In this document: positions 6,572 through 13,331 of the stretch, one piece after another
Layout: the number at the start of each line of letters is the position of its first letter
How positions within the stretch are numbered: the stretch's first letter is position 1
Translations under genes and position numbers: made by a program
DNA from: JACDAS01 sp046262415
GTDB taxonomy: Bacteria > Actinomycetota > Thermoleophilia > Gaiellales > Gaiellaceae
Length of the DNA: 13,475 nt
Assembly (NCBI GenBank): GCA_046262415.1
Contig: JBHEMU010000100.1
Coordinates: 1 to 13,475, forward strand
Reading direction: 5' to 3'
The notes under the pieces: model-generated
The model's database searches: none
What the model saw: the letters and a program-made list of their open reading frames with translations, nothing else
Told to the model about the DNA's origin: nothing

Positions 6572-7843
6572 GTGAACGCCTCCTCGCGGCATCTGATCGG
6601 CCTCCTCCTGGGAACCGAGGAGGACTGGCCGAAGGCCTTCGAGGATCTCGTCGCGCGTCTCGGGCCGCTCCGGCACGGCGAACGGACGCAGATCCTGGAG
6701 ACCGAGCGGATCACGAACGAGCCCTTCGACCTGCGCGCCAAGCCCCGCTACGACCTGGTGATCGACCGGCTCGCGTACTGGTACCACCTGCCGCGCGAGT
6801 GGCTGAAGAAGATCGCCCTGATGGACGACGTCTACCTGCTGAACAGCCCGTTCACCTTCCAGGCGATGGAGAAGCACTCCGCCTACTGCGCGATGATGCG
6901 CCTCGGGCTGAAGGTCCCCGCCACCTGGCTGATCCCGCACAAGGTGCCGCCGACGAGCGACAAGTGGTCGGCGCAGACGGCGCGCTTCAACGACATGGCG
7001 TCCAAGTACAACGAGTCGTTCTCGCTCGACGAGGTGGCCGCCCGGGTCGGCTACCCGCTCTACATGAAGCCCTTCGACGGCGGCGCGTGGGTCGGCGTGA
7101 CGCGGATCGCGACGCCCGAGGAGCTGCACGCGCGCTACGACGAGTCCGGAGAGCGGCTGATGCACCTCCAGGCCTCGGTCGAGAGCTTCGACGTGTTCGC
7201 GCGGAGCCTCTCGATCGGCGCCGAGACGATGGTGATGCAGTTCGAGCCCGACCGGCCGATGCACGAGCGCTACGAGGTGAGCCACGGCTTCCTCGCGCCG
7301 GAGCTCGGCTGGGAGGTGGTCACGATCAGCCGGCTCGTCAACGCCTTCTTCCGCTGGGAGTTCAACTCGTGCGAGACGATCGTCCGCGGCGGCGAGGCGC
7401 ACCCGATCGACTACGCGAACGCCTCGCCCGACGTCTCCGTGATCAGCCTCCACTACTACTTCCCCTGGGCGATGAAGACGCTGCTCAAGTGGTGCGCCTT
7501 CTGCCTGGGCACCGGCCGGCGGATGCGGATCGACCAGGACACGCGCCGCTACTTCGAGATCGGCGACCGTGAGGACCTGAGCTACGAGGACAAGCTGCAG
7601 GCCTACGGGCGGCTGGCGGACGAGCACTTCGAAGCCGAGGCCTACGCGGAGTTCTGCGAGCGCGAGCTCGGCCACGTGGACGAGCTGGCGGTCGACTACG
7701 TCGAGAGCCGGGCGTTCGACGACCTCGTGGTCGCGACCGTTCGGTCCACGTTCCCCCAGCACGAGCACGAGCAGATGGTCGCGCGCTACCGCGGCCTGCT
7801 GGCCGCCTGGGCGAGCGACCAGCGCGCCGCGGTCCCCGGCTAG
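6572..7843 (+). CDS. ATP-grasp ligase-like protein
   Basis: The protein has 423 residues. ATP-grasp enzymes join a carboxylate to an amine or similar group through an acyl-phosphate. The ATP-grasp core is visible as a pre-domain DLVIDRLAYWYHLPREWLKK (61-80), a helical turn with NSPFTFQAMEKHSAY (91-105), the nucleotide-binding GYPLYMKPFDGGAWVGV with K166 and the glycine turn G170-G171, and a metal-binding strand near E268 and HPIDYANASPD (277-287). A C-terminal extension of about 95 residues (330-423) is charged and helical (EHFEAEAYAEFCERELGHVD). The protein is a distant RimK/D-Ala ligase-fold relative; no amino-acid substrate can be named. No signal peptide is present. The GTG follows the esterase stop by one base, so it is co-translated. 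The ligase/esterase pairing suggests building and trimming of a small amide-containing metabolite or a protein modification. Confidence 0.85.
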   Translation: MNASSRHLIGLLLGTEEDWPKAFEDLVARLGPLRHGERTQILETERITNEPFDLRAKPRYDLVIDRLAYWYHLPREWLKKIALMDDVYLLNSPFTFQAMEKHSAYCAMMRLGLKVPATWLIPHKVPPTSDKWSAQTARFNDMASKYNESFSLDEVAARVGYPLYMKPFDGGAWVGVTRIATPEELHARYDESGERLMHLQASVESFDVFARSLSIGAETMVMQFEPDRPMHERYEVSHGFLAPELGWEVVTISRLVNAFFRWEFNSCETIVRGGEAHPIDYANASPDVSVISLHYYFPWAMKTLLKWCAFCLGTGRRMRIDQDTRRYFEIGDREDLSYEDKLQAYGRLADEHFEAEAYAEFCERELGHVDELAVDYVESRAFDDLVVATVRSTFPQHEHEQMVARYRGLLAAWASDQRAAVPG

Positions 7844-7886
7844 CGTTTCGAGGAACCGGACGCTTCGCGCGGAACCGTGGGGGCGG

Positions 7887-7894
7887 AAGGAGGG
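7887..7894 (+). promoter_or_regulatory. Ribosome binding site deciding a TTG start at 7901
   Basis: AAGGAGGG lies six bases before the TTG at 7901. A GTG at 7877 in the same frame would put this site inside the coding sequence, so the TTG is preferred. Confidence 0.75.
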
Positions 7895-7900
7895 ACAGGG

Positions 7901-10858
7901 TTGATCCGCAAACGCCGGCAGCATCTGAGGGAGGTTCCGCGCGACGAGGCGCAGGAGCTCCAGGCCGAGCTGGAGGAGCGCCTCGAGGCCCTCGCCGAGG
8001 GCGGCCGCGAGCTGGCCGCGCAGCGGCTGCAGCTGGCCGAGCAGAAGCGAGACCTCGCCGAGCGGCAGCGCACGGCCTCCGACTGGCAGGCGCAGCTGGA
8101 GTCGCGGGAGGGCGCGCTCGACGCGCGTGAGCGCGAGCTCGAGCGCGTCCGCGCGGCGCAGGGCGAGGCCGACCGCGCGCACCGCGAGGCGCTCGCCTCG
8201 CTGGGCCAGGAGCGCTCGGCGCTCGCGGCCGCGCGAGCCGAGCTCGAGGAGCGCACGGCGGGCCTCCACGAGCGGGACCGGGATCTCGCCCTCCGCAGCG
8301 AGGAGCTTTCGCGCCGGAGTGCCGACCTTGAGGCGAGAGCGGCGCCGCTGGCCGAGGCCGAGCGCCGGCACGGCGAGGAGACGGCGAGGTTGCGGCAGCG
8401 TGCCCGGGAGCTCGGCCAGCAGGAGGAGAGGCTGACGGTGGCGGCGGCCGAGCAGGAGCGAACGGCCGCGCTGCAGGCCGACCGGGGGCGAGACCAGTCG
8501 GGCCGCGAGCTCGAGCTGATCCGCAGCCAGGCCGAGGTCGAGACCGCCCGCCGCCTGCTCGACGAGGAGCGAGCCGAGCTCGAACGGCTTCGCGGCGAGG
8601 CGGCGACACGGCTCGAAGCGCTCGAGGAGGACGCGAGCCGGAATCGTGCCGAGGGGGAGCGGCTCGCGGCGAGGGCCAGGGAGAGCGAGGTGGTCGGCGC
8701 GATCCAGGAGCAGACCAGGACGAGGATCGCGGCGGAGGCGGAGGAAGCGCGCGCGCTCTGGACGAGGCTGACGGCCGAGCGCGAGCTGGCCGAGGCCGAC
8801 CGGCGGCAGGCGGCCGAGCTGCTGGAGCAGAACACGGCCCTCGCGGCCGCGCTCGAAGAGCGCGAGCGCGCGGTCGCCGCCGCGGAGGGTGACCTGGCGG
8901 CCCGGGCAGACTCCCTCCGGGAGGCCGAGGCCGCCGTCGCCGCAGCCCGGGCCGAGGCCGCCGGGCTCGAGGCGCGCCTGGAGCGGCAGACCGCCCGCGA
9001 GGCGGTCCTCGAGGGCACGGCGGGAGAGCTGGAAGCACGCGAGCGTGGTCTCGAGCTGCTCGGCTCGCGACTCGCCCAGGCTCACGAGCAGATCGTGGCT
9101 CGCGAGGCCGGCGTCGACGCGGAGGAGGCGAGGATCGCCGATGACCGGGCGAGGATCGACGCACGGCTCCGCGGTCTCGCGGAGGCCGAGGACCGCGGCC
9201 GGGTCAGGGCCTCCGAGCTGGAGCAGGGAGCGGCGGCGCTGGCGCGACGCGCCGAGGAGCTCGAGGCGAGCGCCGAGGGTGTCGCCCGTCGCGAGGCGAC
9301 GGTCAGCGCACGCGAGGGCGGGGCCGAGCGGGCAGCGGCGGCGGCGCGCGACGCCGCTGGGAAGGTCGCCGCAGCCGAGCGTGCGCTCGCCGAGCGGGAG
9401 GCGATGCTGCTCGAATCCCGTGCCCGCCTCGACGTCCGGGTGGTCGAGCTCGAAGAGCGGGAGGCCGGCGCGGCGAAGCTCGCGGCCGCCGCCGAGGCCG
9501 CGGGCGCTCGGGCCGCCGCGACCGAGGCGACGATCGCCGTCCGGGCGGCCGATCTCGAGGAGCGCGCGGCGACGCTCCGGGCCCTGGAGGAAGAGGCCGC
9601 GCGGCACCGGCGCGAGCTCGAGGACGCCCGGCGGGTTCGGGAGGAGCAGGAGGAGGCACTCGAGGCCGGCCGGCAACGGCTCGAGGCCGAGGGCGCCCGC
9701 CTGACGGAGGAGCTGGAGCGGATGAGCGCCGAGCGGGCCGAGCTCGCCGCCCGCGAGGTGGAAGCCGGAGCCGCGCTCGCCCGCGTGGAGCGCGAGGGCG
9801 CGGCGGTCGAGCAGGCACGGCTCGAGCTCCAGACCCGTGAATCCGAGCTGGCGCAGCGCGAGGAGGCAGCCGGCCGGCTCGAGCAGGAAGCGGCGCTCCG
9901 GGCCGAGCGGCTGGCCGAGGTCGAGCGCGCTCAGGGCGAGGCGGCCGGAGAGCTCGAGGGCCGGCGGGCGCGGCTGGCGGCCTGGGAGACCGAGCGCGCG
10001 GCTCGCGAGGAGTGGCTCGAGGCGGCCCGCAGCTCTCGCGAGGACGAGCTCGAGGCGCTGCGCGCCGACCGGGCGGAGCTGGCGGATCGGGAGGCGAACC
10101 TCGCGGCCGAGCGCGCGAGCGTCGAGGACTCGCTCAGGGAGGTCAAGCGGGCCAGGCACGAGATCGCCCGCCTGGAGGAGACGCGGATCGAAGCCCGGCG
10201 GCTGCACCGCGAGGCCGAGGAGCTCGGCAAGCAGGTGGGCGACCGGGACGCCGAGGTCGCCGCGCGCGAGCGCGTGCTCGCCGTCCGCGCCGAGTCGCTC
10301 GAGCAGGCCGAGCGCGACCGGGCAGACGCTCAGGCGGCGCTCGCGGAGCGCGAACGTGAGCTGGCCGCGACCGAAGCACGCCAGGAACAGCGCGCGGAGC
10401 TGCTCGACCGGCGGGCGGCGAGCCTGGAGCGGCGCCTCCGCCTGGCCGCCGCGCTCGAGGCCGAGCTCCGCGGGGCCGAGGCGCCGGGCACGGGCGAAGA
10501 CGACGAGCTCTGGGAGGATGACGACGACGCCGCCCCGGAGACCGCGGGCGAGCCGGAGCTTTCACCCGACGCGGAGCCGGACCTCCCGCCGGCCGCGGTC
10601 ACGGATTTCCCAGGCGTCGCCGCCCTCGCGGCCTCCCTGGAGGAAGCGTGGCTCCAGCGCGGCGAGTGGGACCTCGCCCAGCTGATGCGCGCGGTCGAGG
10701 AGCATGCCGGCGAGTTCCCGGAGCGGGCGGAGGAGTGGGACTCGTACCTGCTCGTGCTCCGCGAGCACGCCGACCCCGACGGGCGGCTTCCGAGCTACTT
10801 CGACTCGCTCGTGTGCGAGGTCTTCGCGCCGGTGCTCGACCCCGGCTCGCTGCCGTAG
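7901..10858 (+). CDS. Very long coiled-coil protein with conserved-looking C-terminal domain
   Basis: The protein has 985 residues. From about 10 to 860 it is an almost unbroken Ala/Glu/Arg/Leu coiled coil with heptad-like units (LEERE, LAERE, LEARE), almost no proline or cysteine, and few aromatics. An acidic linker follows (about 866-895, with WEDDDDAAPE and PDAEPDLPP). A compact helical C-terminal domain (about 900-985) then has LEEAWLQRGEWDLAQLM, EWDSYLLVLREHADPDGRLP and a lone Cys in LVCEVFAPVLDP. There is no signal peptide, membrane helix or nucleotide-binding motif, so it is not an SMC protein. It resembles bacterial filament or scaffold proteins such as FilP/Scy or crescentin in composition only. 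It starts 57 bp after the ATP-grasp stop, on the same strand, with a strong ribosome site. A role as a scaffold for the upstream enzymes, or an independent cytoskeletal role, are both possible. Confidence 0.85.
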   Translation: MIRKRRQHLREVPRDEAQELQAELEERLEALAEGGRELAAQRLQLAEQKRDLAERQRTASDWQAQLESREGALDARERELERVRAAQGEADRAHREALASLGQERSALAAARAELEERTAGLHERDRDLALRSEELSRRSADLEARAAPLAEAERRHGEETARLRQRARELGQQEERLTVAAAEQERTAALQADRGRDQSGRELELIRSQAEVETARRLLDEERAELERLRGEAATRLEALEEDASRNRAEGERLAARARESEVVGAIQEQTRTRIAAEAEEARALWTRLTAERELAEADRRQAAELLEQNTALAAALEERERAVAAAEGDLAARADSLREAEAAVAAARAEAAGLEARLERQTAREAVLEGTAGELEARERGLELLGSRLAQAHEQIVAREAGVDAEEARIADDRARIDARLRGLAEAEDRGRVRASELEQGAAALARRAEELEASAEGVARREATVSAREGGAERAAAAARDAAGKVAAAERALAEREAMLLESRARLDVRVVELEEREAGAAKLAAAAEAAGARAAATEATIAVRAADLEERAATLRALEEEAARHRRELEDARRVREEQEEALEAGRQRLEAEGARLTEELERMSAERAELAAREVEAGAALARVEREGAAVEQARLELQTRESELAQREEAAGRLEQEAALRAERLAEVERAQGEAAGELEGRRARLAAWETERAAREEWLEAARSSREDELEALRADRAELADREANLAAERASVEDSLREVKRARHEIARLEETRIEARRLHREAEELGKQVGDRDAEVAARERVLAVRAESLEQAERDRADAQAALAERERELAATEARQEQRAELLDRRAASLERRLRLAAALEAELRGAEAPGTGEDDELWEDDDDAAPETAGEPELSPDAEPDLPPAAVTDFPGVAALAASLEEAWLQRGEWDLAQLMRAVEEHAGEFPERAEEWDSYLLVLREHADPDGRLPSYFDSLVCEVFAPVLDPGSLP

Positions 10859-10861
10859 GAC

Positions 10862-10953
10862 GTGGGTCTGTACCCGGATGGGCTCGTGCGGTCGGCTCAG
10901 ACGGAGCACGGGCTTGCCCGTGCTCCTGAGGTCGGCGTCGCAAGCGACGCCTA
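10862..10953 (-). repeat. Intergenic hairpin repeat, copy C (inverted)
   Basis: This is a complete copy of the element at 49-141 in the opposite orientation, matching its reverse complement at about nine differences. It fills the whole gap between the coiled-coil gene (stop 10858) and the convergent carboxypeptidase gene. The right arm of its 8-bp hairpin (10934-10941 with 10944-10951) contains the last base of that gene's TAG stop codon. As with copy B, it lies directly downstream of a TAG stop, reading in the same sense as the upstream gene. Confidence 0.85.
10896..10930. terminator. Hairpin likely acting as bidirectional terminator
   Basis: Perfect arms 10903-10913 and 10916-10926 (GGAGCACGGGC and its complement) form a stem of 10-11 bp. 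It extends by four pairs (10896-10899 with 10927-10930) across a 3-base bulge. It lies between two converging genes. There is no T-run. It is part of repeat copy C. Confidence 0.5.
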
Positions 10954-11973
10954 GCGCGTCGCCGGCTCCAGCAGCGCGAACGCCCCGGCGCCCGCGTCGA
11001 GCCGGGCGGGCGCCCCGATCGGCAGGGTCAGCATCGGGTCGGTGTGGCCGCAGTCGACGTTCGCGAGGACGGGAAGGCCGGCCGCCTCCGTCCGGGCCGC
11101 GACCACCTCCCAGAGCGCCTGCGTGCGCTCCTCGTCGTAGCCCATCGGGCGCGCGAAGACGAGCGCGGCGGCGGCGTCGAACATCCCGAGCTGCTCCAGG
11201 TCGGTCAGGTACGCGTCGACGTGCGCCGGCGACGGGGCCTCCTCGGACAGCTCCAGGAAGAGGATCGCGCCGGCCGGGTCGAGCCACGACGAGGAGCCCT
11301 TCAGGTGCCAGGAGATCGTCTCCAGGCAGCCGCCGAGGAGCGGGCCCGCGGCGACGCCCGCGCGGAGGGGCAGCCAGCCGTCACCCGGGCTGAGCGCCCG
11401 CGGCCGGGTGAGGTCGAGCCCTGCGTCCCAGTCGAGGAACTCGTCCGTCCACTCGGCCGCCGGCTCGAAGCGGATCGCCTCCTCGCCGAACCAGGCGGCC
11501 CGCAGGAACCGGTGGGTGAAGGGCAGGACGCCGGGGTTCTCCCCCAGCTCGGACACGAGCGCCGGCCCGTAGAACGTGCGCAGCCCCGCATGGCGCGCGA
11601 TCGCCCAGTGGAGGACGGTCATGTCGGAGAACCCCTGGAAGATCTTCGGGTGCGCCGCGATCACGTCGAAGTCGAGGTGGGGGAGCAGCTGGTTGGAGTG
11701 GTTGCCGCCGATCGCCGCGAGCACGACGGCGACCTCGTCGTCGGCGAAGGCTTCGAGCAGGTCGCTAGCGCGCCGGTCGGGGGGCGCTGACACCCAGCCT
11801 TCGAGCCCGCCGGCGCTCGGCATCAGGCGCACGCGGAGGCCGAGCGACTCGAGGTAGGCCACGCCGCGCTCGACCCGGTGCGGCCACCTCGCGACCGCGG
11901 GGGCGGACGGCGACACGACCGCCACCGTGTCCCCGGGGCGGACGCGTCGGGGAACGAGCGGCAGCGGCTCCAT
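10951..11973 (-). CDS. S66-family carboxypeptidase, LD-carboxypeptidase/MccF-like
   Basis: The protein has 340 residues. S66 serine peptidases either trim the L,D-bond of muropeptide tetrapeptides during cell-wall recycling (LdcA) or cleave amide bonds of peptide-nucleotide toxins (MccF). The N-terminal domain begins with LVPRRVRPGDTVAVVSPS. The nucleophile elbow is AIGGNHSNQLLPHLD with S93. The other triad members are E218 (LGGCLETISW) and H310 (VDCGHTDPMLTLPIG). The GG-x-x-SNQLL pattern and HPKIFQGFSDMTVLHWA are closer to the MccF-like branch than to classical LdcA. The ATG at 11973 was chosen because it begins just before the conserved start; longer in-frame starts would run into the Ku gene. 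No signal peptide is present, so it is cytoplasmic. The exact substrate is uncertain. The gene is divergent from Ku with a 43-bp gap. Confidence 0.92.
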   Translation of the reverse strand: MEPLPLVPRRVRPGDTVAVVSPSAPAVARWPHRVERGVAYLESLGLRVRLMPSAGGLEGWVSAPPDRRASDLLEAFADDEVAVVLAAIGGNHSNQLLPHLDFDVIAAHPKIFQGFSDMTVLHWAIARHAGLRTFYGPALVSELGENPGVLPFTHRFLRAAWFGEEAIRFEPAAEWTDEFLDWDAGLDLTRPRALSPGDGWLPLRAGVAAGPLLGGCLETISWHLKGSSSWLDPAGAILFLELSEEAPSPAHVDAYLTDLEQLGMFDAAAALVFARPMGYDEERTQALWEVVAARTEAAGLPVLANVDCGHTDPMLTLPIGAPARLDAGAGAFALLEPATR

Positions 11974-12016
11974 CGGCGAAGTTTGAACCACGCCGCCGGC
12001 GGCGATCAGTCCTGAC
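11974..12016. promoter_or_regulatory. Short divergent promoter gap with a 14-bp palindrome
   Basis: The 43-bp gap between the divergent carboxypeptidase and Ku starts holds a perfect palindrome, CGCCGCCGGCGGCG (11991-12004). Neither gene has a strong ribosome site, so one or both transcripts may be leaderless. The palindrome could be an operator or chance in GC-rich DNA. Confidence 0.35.
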
Positions 12017-12955
12017 GTGCCCCGCGCGCTCTGGACCGGTTCGATCACCTTCGGCCTCGTCAACGTCCCCGTCCGGCTCTACAGCGCCATCTCGGAGCAC
12101 AAGCTCCACTTCAACTTCATCCACGAGCCGGACGGAAGCCCGATCGGCTACCAGAAGATCTGCAAGGCCGAGGGGGAGCCGGTTCCGGACAAGGAGATCG
12201 TCAAGGCCTTCGAGTACCGGAAGGGCGAGTACGTCTACATGTCCGCCAAGGACTTCGAGGCCGCCCGCGTCGAGGGCTACAAGACGATCGAGATCACCGA
12301 TTTCGTCCCGTACGAGCAGATCGACCCGATCTACTTCGCCCACAGCTACCTCGTGGGCCCGCAGGACGGTGCCGAGAAGGTCTACTCCCTCCTCGTCCGC
12401 GCGATGGAGGGCGCCGAGCTCGCGGGAGTGGCGAAGTTCGTCATGCGGGACCGCCAGCACCTCGGCTGCCTTCGTGTCCGCGACGGGTTGATCACCCTCG
12501 AGCAGCTCCACTTCGCCGACGAGATCCGCCCCGTCGACGAGGTGAAGCCGAAGCGCGTCTCCGTCGACCGGAAGGAGCTGACGATGGCGACGCAGCTGAT
12601 CAAGGCCTTCACGGGGGACTGGAAGCCCGAGCAGTACCGCGACACCTACCGTGACGCGCTCTGCGCCGTGATCAAGGCCAAGCGGAAGGGCAAGGAGGTG
12701 CACGCAGCGCCCGAGGTCGAGGAGGAGCGGCCCACGGATCTGATGGCGGCGCTGCGGGCGAGCATCGAGGCGATGCAGGGCGGCAAGGGCGACAAGGCGC
12801 GTCCGCGGCGGGCGGCCGGCCGGAACGGCAAGGGGGGCAACGGCGACCTCGAGGCGCTCTCGCGCGCCGAGCTCGAGCAGAAGGCGCGCGCCGCGGACAT
12901 CGCCGGGCGCTCGAAGATGTCCAAGGACGAGCTGGTGGAGGCCCTGAGGGCCTGA
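12017..12955 (+). CDS. ku: Ku protein, non-homologous end joining, with SAP-like tail
   Basis: The protein has 312 residues. Bacterial Ku forms a homodimeric ring on DNA double-strand ends and recruits LigD for repair. The Ku core spans about 1-240: it opens PRALWTGSITFGLVNVPVRLY and contains SPIGYQKICKAEG, YVYMSAKDFEA, IDPIYFAHSYLVGPQ, KFVMRDRQHLGCLRV and the end DALCAVIKAKRKG. A Gly/Lys/Arg-rich linker (about 247-276) leads to a C-terminal segment DLEALSRAELEQKARAADI...GRSKMSKDELVEALR (277-310). This is a SAP/Rho-N-like helix-extended-helix motif of the kind known to aid DNA binding in some bacterial Ku proteins. The GTG start at 12017 has no clear ribosome site. No ligD is in the window; it may lie elsewhere. 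The region beyond the stop is gene-poor. Confidence 0.97.
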   Translation: MPRALWTGSITFGLVNVPVRLYSAISEHKLHFNFIHEPDGSPIGYQKICKAEGEPVPDKEIVKAFEYRKGEYVYMSAKDFEAARVEGYKTIEITDFVPYEQIDPIYFAHSYLVGPQDGAEKVYSLLVRAMEGAELAGVAKFVMRDRQHLGCLRVRDGLITLEQLHFADEIRPVDEVKPKRVSVDRKELTMATQLIKAFTGDWKPEQYRDTYRDALCAVIKAKRKGKEVHAAPEVEEERPTDLMAALRASIEAMQGGKGDKARPRRAAGRNGKGGNGDLEALSRAELEQKARAADIAGRSKMSKDELVEALRA

Positions 12956-13128
12956 CCCGCCTGCACGCTGCCGCTGCGGTCGCGCTCGCCACGGACGGCT
13001 GTGGCCACCGCGAAGCCCCCCTCGCCCTCGCTCCGCTCACGCGTCGAGCGTCTCGCGCGGGCCGGCAGCAGCCCCAAGCGGGGTTGCCCGCATTGCGCAG
13101 CACTTCGGGCGAGGCCGGAGGCCATCCG

Positions 13129-13149
13129 CCCCTCCGGTTCTGACTCTCC
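13129..13149 (+). repeat. 21-bp direct repeat, copy 1
   Basis: Identical to 13202-13222 over 21 bases, with a 73-bp offset. It contains GGTTCT (13136-13141), which pairs with AGAACC at 13152-13157, so the copy can form a small hairpin. Confidence 0.8.
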
Positions 13150-13201
13150 CGAGAACCCACCGCCCCGGCGCGCCTTCGTGCGGCAGCCCAGCCGGGCCCA
13201 A

Positions 13202-13222
13202 CCCCTCCGGTTCTGACTCTCC
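13202..13222 (+). repeat. 21-bp direct repeat, copy 2
   Basis: Identical to 13129-13149. CGGTT (13208-13212) can pair with AACCG (13239-13243) downstream. The context suggests a short interspersed or insertion-derived repeat. Confidence 0.8.
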
Positions 13223-13331
13223 AAAAAAGGGCGGTCCTAACCGTTTCGTGGGTCGATAGGTAAGCGCACGCCGTTCTGCTCCTAGGGTTCCGGCTGTTGA
13301 GCGCTGGTTCTCTAGAGAGGCAGGTGACGGC

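Larger units (their letters stand above)
12956..13331. other. Gene-poor stretch with a direct repeat
   Basis: I see no convincing gene. The open frames here are short, lie mostly on the minus strand, have no ribosome sites and are Arg/Gly/Ser-rich in a way typical of GC-driven spurious frames. The stretch holds the 21-bp direct repeat at 13129 and 13202, an A6 run at 13223-13228, and, towards its right end, a possible insertion-element terminus around 13285-13318 with the palindrome TCTCTAGAGA (13309-13318). Confidence 0.6.

Noticed and set aside
6377..10207. A 1276-codon open frame on the minus strand opposite the esterase, ATP-grasp and coiled-coil genes
   Set aside because: It is a shadow of the plus-strand genes: high GC at third positions removes stops on the opposite strand. 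Its translation is Leu/Arg/Gly-rich without domains, and the plus-strand proteins have clear motifs.
7901..10858. SMC or RecN-type ATPase
   Set aside because: No Walker A or B motif, no hinge and no ABC signature is present; only the coil and a small C-terminal domain.
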